NCBI GenBank assembly: GCA_029218465.1
Contig: JAQXRJ010000085.1
Location: 1-51,509, forward strand
Direction of reading: 5' to 3'
Length of the DNA: 51,509 bases
From: a bacterium
GTDB lineage: Bacteria > Bacillota_I > Bacilli_A > RF39 > UBA660
Part shown: positions 1-9,393 of the stretch, in pieces
Layout: every line of letters begins with the position of its first letter
How positions within the stretch are numbered: the first letter of the stretch is position 1
Program-made: the position numbers and the translations under genes
The notes under the pieces: model-generated
What the model was told of the DNA's origin: nothing
Database searches by the model: none
Seen by the model: only the letters and a program-made list of their open reading frames with translations

Positions 1-444
<444 letters not shown>

Positions 445-449
445 CTATC

Positions 450-1058
450 TTAATTTAATTTATTTACTCTAACTTTAGAAGGACGTATTACACGACCTTT
501 TAAGGTATAACCTTTATTAAATACTTCTGTTATTATATCATCATCTTTATTGTCATCTTGTGAAATCATTACTGCTTCATGTAAATCCGGGTTAAATTCA
601 TGATCAAGTGAATCAATTTCTTCAACACCAAATTTTTTTAAAGTATCTATTAGATGACTATAAATCAATTCATAACCTTCAGAATATTTTTCAAACTCAG
701 GATTTTTATCTTTCATATTTAAAGCTCTTTCAAAATTATCAAGTATTGGAAGCATTTCTAAAATTATATCTTTATTGGCAAATTTCATCATATTAGATAC
801 TTCTTCATCTTTTCTTTTTCTATAATTTATAAGTTCTGCCTGAGCTTGTTTAACTTTATTATTTAAATTATCTACAGTATTTTTGAGAATTAATATTTCC
901 TCTTCATCATGCGTTATATCATCAATTTCTTTGCAGCATTCACACGATTCATCACAATTACAGTTTTCATTAGAATTGCATTCGTCACCACAACTATCAC
1001 ATTTGCAATTACATGTTTTTTCTTTTTTTATTTCTTCTTTTTCTTTACACTTTTTCAT
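450..1058 (-). CDS. grpE: Nucleotide exchange factor GrpE with Cys-rich N-terminal extension
   Basis: GrpE core (NYRKRKDEEVSNMMKFANKDIILEMLPILDNFERAL ... GVEEIDSLDHEFNPDLHEAVM ... GYTLKGRVIRPSKVRVNK); between hrcA and dnaK. Confidence 0.96.
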   Translation of the reverse strand: MKKCKEKEEIKKEKTCNCKCDSCGDECNSNENCNCDESCECCKEIDDITHDEEEILILKNTVDNLNNKVKQAQAELINYRKRKDEEVSNMMKFANKDIILEMLPILDNFERALNMKDKNPEFEKYSEGYELIYSHLIDTLKKFGVEEIDSLDHEFNPDLHEAVMISQDDNKDDDIITEVFNKGYTLKGRVIRPSKVRVNKLN

Positions 1059-1065
1059 ATGTCAC

Positions 1066-2049
1066 CTATCTTTCTATATTCTTTTTGATAAATTCTAGAA
1101 GTTGAACAACTCTGTCATATTCCATTCTTTTTGGTCCAATAACAGCAAGCGTACCTTCTTCCTTATCAGTTTTATATTTGGTCTTAATAATAGTCATATC
1201 TTCATCTATATTATTTTCTTTTCCAATATAAACTTTTATATTATTATCATTTTCCTCAACAAGCTCTATAAAATCTTTATCATCAAATTTATCAAATATT
1301 TCACTAATTTTGTCGATATCATTAAATTCTGGCTGTTTAAGTATGTTTTTTTTACCAACTATATCTACATTTTTACTTGTAACTTTAGTAAACACATCAT
1401 AAAAAACATTATAAAGTCGCTCATGTTCTTTGACATAATTTCCAATTATAGGCTTTATTTCAAATTCAAGTTTGTTAGACACTTCATCAATTGGAGTACC
1501 TACAATCATATTATTAATAAGTTCTACTGTTTTTTTTATTTCTTCTAAATTTATTTTAGAAACGTTTATATTTCTATGCTCAACAAAACCTTTATCAGTT
1601 ATAACTATTACTATCATATTGTCTATATCTATAGGTACAACTTCAATTTGTTTTAATTTACTTTCATGAGAAAGAGTTCCGAGCTTAACAGATGTATAAT
1701 TCGTCATATCAGATACTATTTCCAAGCTTTTCTTTACACAATCGGTTAATTGCAATTGATTATTCTTAAATATTATTTGAAGCTTTAACATATCTTCTGC
1801 GCTCATCTCTTTTAATTCCATTAAATTATCAACGTAATATCTATATCCTGACTCTGATGGAATCCTCCCTGATGAAGTATGAGTTTTTTCTAAGAGTCCC
1901 ATATCTTCCAAATATGCCATTTCACTTCTTATAGTAGCACTAGAACAATTAAGTCTATCACATATTAAATTAGAACCAACTGGTTTTGCTAATTTAATAT
2001 ACTCTAAAACTATTATTTTTAAAATTTCATTTTGTCTATTGGTAAGCAC
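1066..2049 (-). CDS. hrcA: Heat-inducible transcription repressor HrcA
   Basis: N-terminal wHTH (LTNRQNEILKIIVLEYIKLAKPVGS...SSATIRSEMAYLEDMGLLEKTHTSSGRIPSESGYRYYVD); GTG start at 2047-2049 preceded by AGGAGGTGAAGTA. Confidence 0.96.
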   Translation of the reverse strand: MLTNRQNEILKIIVLEYIKLAKPVGSNLICDRLNCSSATIRSEMAYLEDMGLLEKTHTSSGRIPSESGYRYYVDNLMELKEMSAEDMLKLQIIFKNNQLQLTDCVKKSLEIVSDMTNYTSVKLGTLSHESKLKQIEVVPIDIDNMIVIVITDKGFVEHRNINVSKINLEEIKKTVELINNMIVGTPIDEVSNKLEFEIKPIIGNYVKEHERLYNVFYDVFTKVTSKNVDIVGKKNILKQPEFNDIDKISEIFDKFDDKDFIELVEENDNNIKVYIGKENNIDEDMTIIKTKYKTDKEEGTLAVIGPKRMEYDRVVQLLEFIKKNIER

Positions 2050-2060
2050 TACTTCACCTC

Positions 2061-2087
2061 CTAGCACTCCTTTTTTTTGAATGCTAA
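2061..2087. promoter_or_regulatory. CIRCE-like operator (proximal)
   Basis: CTAGCACTC-N9-GAATGCTAA, close to consensus TTAGCACTC-N9-GAGTGCTAA. Confidence 0.9.
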
Positions 2088-2091
2088 ACTA

Positions 2092-2119
2092 ATTATAACA
2101 CATTTCTAGCACTTGTCAA
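2092..2119 (-). promoter_or_regulatory. Sigma-A promoter of hrcA-grpE-dnaK
   Basis: Minus strand TTGACA (2114-2119), 16 nt, TATAAT (2092-2097). Confidence 0.85.
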
Positions 2120-2133
2120 TATAAGAGTGCCAA
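2106..2133. promoter_or_regulatory. CIRCE-like operator (distal, overlapping -35)
   Basis: CTAGCACTT-N10-GAGTGCCAA; degenerate CIRCE half-sites with 10-nt spacer. Confidence 0.7.
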
Positions 2134-2277
2134 AAAATGTATTCTTTTATCAATATATTAATTTAGTCAATTTTATTTTAAGAGCAGGACAACAGTAAAA
2201 TAAATCTTTTTATATTTTGTGAAACTTTTGAGGAATTTAACATGTTATTTGATATAATTAAATAGAGGTGATTATAA

Positions 2278-3183
2278 TTGGGTAATATTATTTTAAAATG
2301 TAATAACTTAAGCAAATCTTTTGGAAAAAGAAAAATACTAAAAAATGTAACATTTTCAATTAATAAGGGAGATATTTTAGGATTTATTGGACCAAACGGA
2401 AGTGGCAAAACTACAACAATAAAATGTATTTTAGGTTTAAATAAAATTGATTCAGGAAATGTATATATAAATGATTATAATATAGAAAATAATTTTGAAA
2501 AAGCTATAGAAAAAGTTGGATGTATAGTAGAAAATCCAGATTTATATATGTATCTAACTGGAAGACAAAATCTAAAGCTAATTGCTAGCATGTACAATAA
2601 TATAGATAAATCTAGAATAAATGAAGTAATTAATATAGTTGGATTATCATCTAGAATTAACGACAAAGTTTCTAAATATTCTTTAGGAATGAGACAAAGG
2701 CTCGGAATTGCGCAAGCACTGTTACACAATCCAAATTTATTAATTTTTGATGAACCGACTAATGGACTAGATCCTGAAGGAATAAAAGATTTAAGAACTC
2801 TACTTAAGGAGCTTGCAGATAATGGAATGGCTATATTAATATCAAGCCATAATTTATCAGAATTAGAAAGTTTCTGCAACAAAATTTGTATTATAAAAAA
2901 TGGTACAGTCATAGAAACAAATGATGTTACATCAATTAAAAGAGAGAAAAAAAGCTCTATATACGAATTTGAAATTGATGATACATCAAAATTAAAAGAC
3001 ACCCTAGAAAATTTTGACATTATTAATGATAAAATATTTGAAATAACAATTGAAAAAGAAGATATTCCTTTTATAATTAAGGAGTTAGTTAAACGTGAAA
3101 TAAATATATATGGTGTAAATGAGAAAACATTAACTCTCGAAGAAGCATTTTTAAATAAGACTGGAGGTAATAAAATTGATTAA
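2278..3183 (+). CDS. ABC transporter ATP-binding protein (BcrA/NatA-like)
   Basis: Walker A GPNGSGKTT, signature YSLGMRQRLGIAQAL, Walker B LLIFDEPTNGLDP; TTG start with GAGGTGA RBS. Confidence 0.93.
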   Translation: MGNIILKCNNLSKSFGKRKILKNVTFSINKGDILGFIGPNGSGKTTTIKCILGLNKIDSGNVYINDYNIENNFEKAIEKVGCIVENPDLYMYLTGRQNLKLIASMYNNIDKSRINEVINIVGLSSRINDKVSKYSLGMRQRLGIAQALLHNPNLLIFDEPTNGLDPEGIKDLRTLLKELADNGMAILISSHNLSELESFCNKICIIKNGTVIETNDVTSIKREKKSSIYEFEIDDTSKLKDTLENFDIINDKIFEITIEKEDIPFIIKELVKREINIYGVNEKTLTLEEAFLNKTGGNKID

Positions 3184-4618
3184 TTTAATAAAAAATGAGT
3201 TATTTAAAATATTTAAAAAGAAAAGTATATATATAATTCTTCTTATAACTCTAGGATTTATTATATTTAATAATGCAATGTATAAAGTAATGGATAACCC
3301 TAATGTTTATGATAACATTTATGTAAACAATATAAAAGAAGAAATAAAAACATTAGATCCAAATGATGACAAACAGTATTACGCTGATTTAACATCCGAA
3401 ATTGAGATACACGATTTAAAACAAGAATATGGCCATAATTCATGGCAAGCATATGTAATAGATGCAGATATTTCGCCCATTATATGTGAAAAAAATATTT
3501 ATAGATATGTTGAAAAAGATTCTACTTCATTAAAAAATACTGAAGAAAAAATAAATAAGTATCTTAATTTATTAAATGATGATAACTGGAAAAATTACGC
3601 AATCGATAAGTTAAATGAATATAAGTTAGAGCTTAATAATCTAAAAAAACAACAATTAGACCAAGAAATATTAAAAGCTCAAGAGGAATTATTAAATAAA
3701 GATATAGAAAAGCTTGAACTTAGAATTAAAAAAAATATAGAGTATAAAGATGATTATATTAACTTGGCTCTTATGTATTATGAACCAAACATAGAAAATT
3801 TTGATAAATATAATAAAAACTTAATTAATGACTTAAAAGATAATTATAATGAGATAGAAGCAAAAAGAGAATATAAAAATCTTGCTGAAGACAATGCAAA
3901 ATATAAATATTCGATTGATAACAAAGTAGAAGTAGATAACTACTCCTCTACTAGATATGGAATAGTTAACTTTATGTCAGAATATTCAATATTTATATTA
4001 ATAATATCGACAGTTATATCAGGAAGTATTGTATCAACTGAATTTGATAAAGGTACTATTAAATTACTATTAGTAAGACCTTTTAAAAGAAATAAAATAT
4101 TATTATCAAAACTTATTACCAGTTTATTAATGATAATCTTCTCTATAATTATAATATTCTTTTTACAACTTGTAGTTGGAGGTATATTTTATGGATATGA
4201 TTCCTTAAAAATTCCTGCTATTATATACAACTTTAATACATCAAACATAGAATATATAAATGTATTTAAATATTCAATACAATCAATAATTGCTTCTCTG
4301 CCTAAATTTATTTTACTTTCAACACTAGGTTTTGCAATTTCAACAATAATTAATAATTCAATTGTCGGAGTAACAATACCAATAATTGGATATTTCGTCG
4401 CAGAAATAATTAATGCTCTTGCAACATATAAAAATATTAAAATATTAAAATATTTTATCACATTAAATTGGGATTTATCAAAATATTTATATGGAGGCAT
4501 AGCTGAGTTTAGTAATTTAACACCTACCTACTCATTTATAGTATGTATAATATATTTAATTATAATAATTATACCAACATTTATTGTATTTAATAAAAAA
4601 AATATTAAGAATATATAA
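3176..4618 (+). CDS. ABC-2 type permease with long inter-TM coiled-coil region
   Basis: N-terminal TM, large K/E-rich loop, then 5-6 TM helices (EFDKGTIKLLLVRPFKRNKILLSKL); overlaps upstream ATPase. Confidence 0.85.
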   Translation: MINLIKNELFKIFKKKSIYIILLITLGFIIFNNAMYKVMDNPNVYDNIYVNNIKEEIKTLDPNDDKQYYADLTSEIEIHDLKQEYGHNSWQAYVIDADISPIICEKNIYRYVEKDSTSLKNTEEKINKYLNLLNDDNWKNYAIDKLNEYKLELNNLKKQQLDQEILKAQEELLNKDIEKLELRIKKNIEYKDDYINLALMYYEPNIENFDKYNKNLINDLKDNYNEIEAKREYKNLAEDNAKYKYSIDNKVEVDNYSSTRYGIVNFMSEYSIFILIISTVISGSIVSTEFDKGTIKLLLVRPFKRNKILLSKLITSLLMIIFSIIIIFFLQLVVGGIFYGYDSLKIPAIIYNFNTSNIEYINVFKYSIQSIIASLPKFILLSTLGFAISTIINNSIVGVTIPIIGYFVAEIINALATYKNIKILKYFITLNWDLSKYLYGGIAEFSNLTPTYSFIVCIIYLIIIIIPTFIVFNKKNIKNI

Positions 4619-4623
4619 AATAA

Positions 4624-4644
4624 AAAGAGAGAATTTCTCTCTTT
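4624..4644. terminator. Bidirectional terminator between convergent ABC permease and galE
   Basis: AAAGAGAGAATTTCTCTCTTT inverted repeat. Confidence 0.75.
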
Positions 4645-4664
4645 AATATTATCTATAATGAAAC

Positions 4665-5663
4665 TTATTTATTATTTATTACATATTTATAAGAGTCTCT
4701 ACACATATCATCTATTGTTTTTTGAGCTTTAAATCCAAGTTCAATAGTAGCTTTTTTTGTGTCTGCATAGCACTCTGCAACGTCACCAGGCCTTCTATCA
4801 ACAATCCTATAATTAACTTCTATATTATTAACTTTTGAGAAAGTATTAACAAGTTCCAAAACACTATACCCGTGCCCAGTTCCTAAATTATATATAAATA
4901 TACCTTTATCTTTATTTATTTTTTCTATTGATAACACGTGCCCGATAGCAAGATCAACAACATGAATATAATCTCTTACCCCTGTACCATCAACAGTATC
5001 ATAATCATTACCAAAAATATTTAAGAATGGCAATTCCTTATTAGCAACTTTAACTATATATGGCATTAAATTATTTGGAATACCGTTAGGCTCTTCTCCA
5101 ATAAGTCCAGAAGCATGTGCACCTATTGGATTAAAATACCTTAATATAACAATATTCCATGAATTATCTGATGCATATAAATCTTTCAATATATTTTCAA
5201 TCATTAGCTTAGTTTGTCCATAAGGATTAGTAGCAGCAAGTGAAAAATCTTCTTTCAAAGGTAGTTTTTTAGGTATTCCATAAACAGTAGCAGATGAAGA
5301 AAACACTAAATTCTTACAATCGAATTCTTTCATTACTTCGCATAAATTAATTGTTGATAATAAATTGTTTTCATAATACATTAATGGATTTAATACAGAT
5401 TCTCCTACAGCCTTATATCCAGCAAAGTGAATTACAAAATTAATTTCATTTTCTTTAAAAATTTTTCTAAGCAACTCCTTATCTCTAACATCTCCTAAAT
5501 AGAATTTTACTTTTTTTCCAGTTATTTGTTCTATCTTAGATACAACTTCTTTCTTTGAATTAGATAAATTATCTATTATGACGACTTCATATCCTCGATC
5601 TAATAATTCACAACATGTATGACTTCCAATATATCCAGTGCCTCCTGTAACTAATACTTTCAT
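4665..5663 (-). CDS. galE: UDP-glucose 4-epimerase
   Basis: MKVLVTGGTGYIGSHTCCELLDRGYEVVIIDNLSNS; YGQTK; start trimmed to the ATG at 5661-5663. Confidence 0.95.
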   Translation of the reverse strand: MKVLVTGGTGYIGSHTCCELLDRGYEVVIIDNLSNSKKEVVSKIEQITGKKVKFYLGDVRDKELLRKIFKENEINFVIHFAGYKAVGESVLNPLMYYENNLLSTINLCEVMKEFDCKNLVFSSSATVYGIPKKLPLKEDFSLAATNPYGQTKLMIENILKDLYASDNSWNIVILRYFNPIGAHASGLIGEEPNGIPNNLMPYIVKVANKELPFLNIFGNDYDTVDGTGVRDYIHVVDLAIGHVLSIEKINKDKGIFIYNLGTGHGYSVLELVNTFSKVNNIEVNYRIVDRRPGDVAECYADTKKATIELGFKAQKTIDDMCRDSYKYVINNK

Positions 5664-5722
5664 ATAATCATCTCCTAACATTATTTTACAAAAAATCAAA
5701 AGAAAAATAAAGCAAATTAACT

Positions 5723-6040
5723 TTATTTTTCAACAGTTTTCTTTATGTTGCTTAAAGATGTAAATATCTTATTTTCTAATATTTTATATAATATATCTGC
5801 ACCAATAAAACTAAATAAACTGCTCCAAATACAACAAATAAAATTTAAATTAGAGAAAGTTAAGGAAAATAGTGTTCCTATTAAAAAAGACACAATTAAA
5901 GAAACAATTACACAATGACTACTGCATTTAATATTTAAATTTTCTTTTATTTTTTGAACTAAATTAGTAATTATTAAACTATTAATGAATCCCATTACTA
6001 ATACATCTTTAATTAAACTAAAATTAATTATATCTAACAC
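5723..6040 (-). CDS. Small integral membrane protein, unknown
   Basis: Hydrophobic 105-aa ORF upstream of galE. Confidence 0.55.
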   Translation of the reverse strand: MLDIINFSLIKDVLVMGFINSLIITNLVQKIKENLNIKCSSHCVIVSLIVSFLIGTLFSLTFSNLNFICCIWSSLFSFIGADILYKILENKIFTSLSNIKKTVEK

Positions 6041-6091
6041 CTCTATATATATTTTATGTTTATTAAATATAATGTATAGGCGTATTCTACA

Positions 6092-6313
6092 TTATTTTAA
6101 TACTTCCAAAAAGGTCCTTATAAGTTCTATCTTTTCTCCTGCCTTACTTATCTTATCTTCCGTTGTTAATTTGTATTCCTTTTTCATTTCCATTTCCATT
6201 TGTTTTATTTTATCAGGATATCTCATTAATTCTTTATACCAGTAAGAATGATATCTAATATAATTATTTAAATTTGGATTAGATCTAATCTTTAATAATA
6301 TATCGGCTCTCAT
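6092..6313 (-). CDS. ylbE: YlbE-like protein
   Basis: RADILLKIRSNPNLNNYIRYHSYWYKELMRYPDKIKQMEMEMK is YlbE-like; next to YlbD-like ORF. Confidence 0.75.
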   Translation of the reverse strand: MRADILLKIRSNPNLNNYIRYHSYWYKELMRYPDKIKQMEMEMKKEYKLTTEDKISKAGEKIELIRTFLEVLK

Positions 6314-6699
6314 TAATCATCAAAATGTTTGTATATTGGCTTTGGTTCATATGACTCTTTTGAACTAACGGTTGCTCCCAATTCTTGAACCATAGAAATT
6401 GTTTTTTGAAGAGAATTAATTCCTTTTTGAACTTTATCCAAATTTATACCTTTTACCGCGGTAACTAATTCTTTTATTGCACCTTCTACACCAACTGTAC
6501 TTGTTGCTGCTTTAGCTGTAGCATTAACAACATTGCTAGTATTATTTAAATAGCTACTCCATACATCGTTATTTTTACCATACAATTCGAACATTTCGTA
6601 AAATTTTTGCCATGTCATGCTATTATTATTTACAAATTTAATTAAAGAAGGATTATCTTTAACAAAAGTTTTAAATGTTTCTTTAGACATATACCTCAC
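6313..6699 (-). CDS. ylbD: YlbD-like putative spore coat protein
   Basis: FKTFVKDNPSLIKFVNNNSMTWQKFYEMFELYGKNNDVWSSY typical of YlbD family. Confidence 0.75.
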   Translation of the reverse strand: MRYMSKETFKTFVKDNPSLIKFVNNNSMTWQKFYEMFELYGKNNDVWSSYLNNTSNVVNATAKAATSTVGVEGAIKELVTAVKGINLDKVQKGINSLQKTISMVQELGATVSSKESYEPKPIYKHFDD

Positions 6700-6735
6700 C
6701 TAATTAAGTATATGAAATAATAGATAAATGTTTCC

Positions 6736-7590
6736 TTATTCTTTAATTAAATCATCTAATAAAACAATGGTATATCCTCTTTGTTCAATATAATTTATTA
6801 TATATTTTAACTCTTTTAAAGTTTGACCATTATTTGAAAGCTTTATTATAGAACCTGGCTCTAGTTTGTTCTTAACCAAATTGTATGGATAATTATTAGT
6901 CATTATATTTGGAATTATTGTATGCATCTTTTTATAACAGCAATTATTTAATACTTCAAAGTTTTCACTATCTAAATAGCAATACTTCAATTCTTGATTT
7001 GTATATTTTTTAATTAACCTATTATATTTATTATAATTGTCTTCTTTATATAAATCATCTAATAATTCAACTTTACAGCCCTTTTTTACAATTTTATCCA
7101 ATATATCTATAGAATCATCTATTATATTCTTATTAACAAAAAAAGTTGCATAAATATCTTTTGAATACAGAACATTTAGAATTTCTTCTATATAATTTGT
7201 ATTTTCTACTTTAAATATTAGACTTACATTTTTATTCTTTTCATTTCCTTTTGAAATGTATTTATCATAAGTATTAGAAATAGATATTTCTGGTAAAACA
7301 TCTTGAAATACAAGCAAACTATCGTTAAATGAACCATATTTCTTCATTTCATAATAACTCTTATTTATATCAACCTTTATGCCAACCACACCAGGTATAA
7401 TATTATTATCGTTGATAATTGCATTTACATAATTTAATTCATAATTAGAACTTGTTCTTCTTATCTCTTTCATAATTGGATCATTATTTTTAATTATTAT
7501 ACTTGCTAAATTAGTATAGTAAAAGCTAAAACAAAGCAAATAAGAAACTCCTATAATAGAAAATATTTTTTTGATCACACTAATCACCAT
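6736..7590 (-). CDS. NodB/polysaccharide-deacetylase-like membrane-anchored protein, apparently lacking catalytic motifs
   Basis: N-terminal TM and NodB-like pattern (VSLIFKVENTNYIEEILNVLYSKDIYATFFVNKNII...PGSIIKLSNN...LKYIINYIEQRGYTIVLLDDLI). Confidence 0.6.
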   Translation of the reverse strand: MVISVIKKIFSIIGVSYLLCFSFYYTNLASIIIKNNDPIMKEIRRTSSNYELNYVNAIINDNNIIPGVVGIKVDINKSYYEMKKYGSFNDSLLVFQDVLPEISISNTYDKYISKGNEKNKNVSLIFKVENTNYIEEILNVLYSKDIYATFFVNKNIIDDSIDILDKIVKKGCKVELLDDLYKEDNYNKYNRLIKKYTNQELKYCYLDSENFEVLNNCCYKKMHTIIPNIMTNNYPYNLVKNKLEPGSIIKLSNNGQTLKELKYIINYIEQRGYTIVLLDDLIKE

Positions 7591-7669
7591 TAAATTATAT
7601 GTTTATTTATTAATAATATTGAGGTAATAAACTTATTTTTTTTGAATAAACTATATTAGGTGATTTTTT

Positions 7670-8269
7670 ATGCGTTTTTTTAATTATAATCCAACTATTA
7701 TGAATTTAGACGATTACTACAATCAAATAGAAAATAATCCTAATATAAATGGAGTCTTTATAAATGTTGAATTAGATAAAAATTTTGATTTACAAGTATT
7801 TTTACCAAATATTTATTCTACTATTCCTTTAGAAGAATTTTTAGATAAATTTAAGACCTCTAAGAAGCAAATAATAATAAATATGATTCTAGCATATACA
7901 TTGCTCACTGATCAAACATCTGAACAAATTGCAAGTTATAATAATGTTTTTGTAAAGAAGATTCTTCAATTAATAAGTAGATATCCAAATAAATTTTATC
8001 TATCATCTATATCTACATCTACATTATATTTCTTAAAATTAAATCCAATTCCTTATCCTATCGGAACAATTATTACTAGATCTGATTTAGGTTTTATAGA
8101 TGTAGACTTTTATGTATTTAGTCAATATTTTATAAATATTGATTTTATAGGAGGATTGCTTTCAAGAGGCAAAACTGTTATGATTTTCCCTAATGATTCT
8201 GAACTTTATAAAGATCTTCCAGATAATATTAAAAATAATGTTGATTATATTATTGAAACAAGTAATTAG
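7670..8269 (+). CDS. Hypothetical protein with possible degenerate GDPD-like TIM-barrel pattern
   Basis: 199-aa ORF; IPLEEFLDKFK..KQIIINM; FYLSSISTSTLYFLKLNPIPYPIGTII; GKTVMIFPND. Confidence 0.5.
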   Translation: MRFFNYNPTIMNLDDYYNQIENNPNINGVFINVELDKNFDLQVFLPNIYSTIPLEEFLDKFKTSKKQIIINMILAYTLLTDQTSEQIASYNNVFVKKILQLISRYPNKFYLSSISTSTLYFLKLNPIPYPIGTIITRSDLGFIDVDFYVFSQYFINIDFIGGLLSRGKTVMIFPNDSELYKDLPDNIKNNVDYIIETSN

Positions 8270-9201
8270 ATTTCGAGTAAAAACAAATCAAAGTCAAAAT
8301 CATTAGCACTCACACCAGTTTTAATGTTAATGTCAATTTGACCAAGCTTGTTTAAATATGACAATAGTTTCTCATCACTATATCTATGACATGTCTCTAT
8401 TGCAAGTTTAACTCTATAAGGATGAATATTAAACATTGATGTTATTATATCAGAACTATAGCCTTCATTTAATAGTATTCTAGTTTTGTAAAGAAGTCTA
8501 AAATGATCAGCAACTAGTATAGTTATCTTAGTAACTTCTTCTCCACGATTTAATAAGTTTTTGTATATTTCAAAAGCTTTTTTTCTATTTTTACTTGTTA
8601 TTGCATTTAGAAGAGTAAATACGTCTTCATCCAACTCTCTAATACATATCTTATCTATATCTTCTTTGTCAATATGTTTATCTGGATATTTATATAGTTT
8701 TAACTTTTCAAGTTCATTAAGTATTCTAATATTATCATTATTTAAATAATTTACAAAATATGAAATTGTTTTGTTGTCCATTATATAGTCTTCTAAATTT
8801 GCTTTAATTTTATCGTTTATAGAAATGTTCCTTTCTATAACATTAAATTCTTTTCTTATAAGTTTATTTATCTTTTTTCTTTCATCTAATTTATCACTAA
8901 CTATTATAAGCAAATTATTAGGATTTGGGTTATTAATATATTCAATTAATAAATCTTCATTTTGTATAATTTCCCCTCTTTTTTTATCTCCTGTTAAAAA
9001 TATTGGAGAAAATGCAACTACTACTTTTGAAGATGTAAAAAGCCCATAAGTATTTAACTCTTCAATTAATTTTTCTAAATATGTTTCGCTTAAATCATAC
9101 TTTATTAAGTCTGCATTTTCTAGTTCTTGCATTTTTATAATATTCTTAATTGTGTCATTTATAGTTATTAAATCATCTGATAATATTAAATAATTTTTCA
9201 T
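8266..9201 (-). CDS. holA: DNA polymerase III delta subunit
   Basis: Delta-type architecture (SSKVVVAFSPIFLTG...ELDEDVFTLLNAITSKNRKKAFEIYKNLLNRGEEVTKITILVADHFRLLYKTRILLNEG). Confidence 0.85.
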   Translation of the reverse strand: MKNYLILSDDLITINDTIKNIIKMQELENADLIKYDLSETYLEKLIEELNTYGLFTSSKVVVAFSPIFLTGDKKRGEIIQNEDLLIEYINNPNPNNLLIIVSDKLDERKKINKLIRKEFNVIERNISINDKIKANLEDYIMDNKTISYFVNYLNNDNIRILNELEKLKLYKYPDKHIDKEDIDKICIRELDEDVFTLLNAITSKNRKKAFEIYKNLLNRGEEVTKITILVADHFRLLYKTRILLNEGYSSDIITSMFNIHPYRVKLAIETCHRYSDEKLLSYLNKLGQIDINIKTGVSANDFDFDLFLLEI

Positions 9202-9393
9202 ACACATCACTATTAGAGTATATCATCACAAAAGAAAAAAAACTACTATATTTGGCAAAAAATTATTAGTTAGATTTCTTAATTTCTATATTATTATTAA
9301 GAAACATACATAAAATATTTAACAATTTCTTTTAATCTTCATAAGAAATAAATTTTTAATTCAAAAAGAAAAAAACAAAAACTGTTTTTTATA

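Noticed and set aside
2178-3020. Minus-strand ORFs 2178..2408 and 2475..3020
   Set aside because: Antisense to the ABC ATPase, which has all canonical motifs.
9235-9393. Intergenic gap between holA and the cadherin-like gene, checked for an ncRNA
   Set aside because: Very AT-rich with no convincing stable structure or conserved motif visible by eye.
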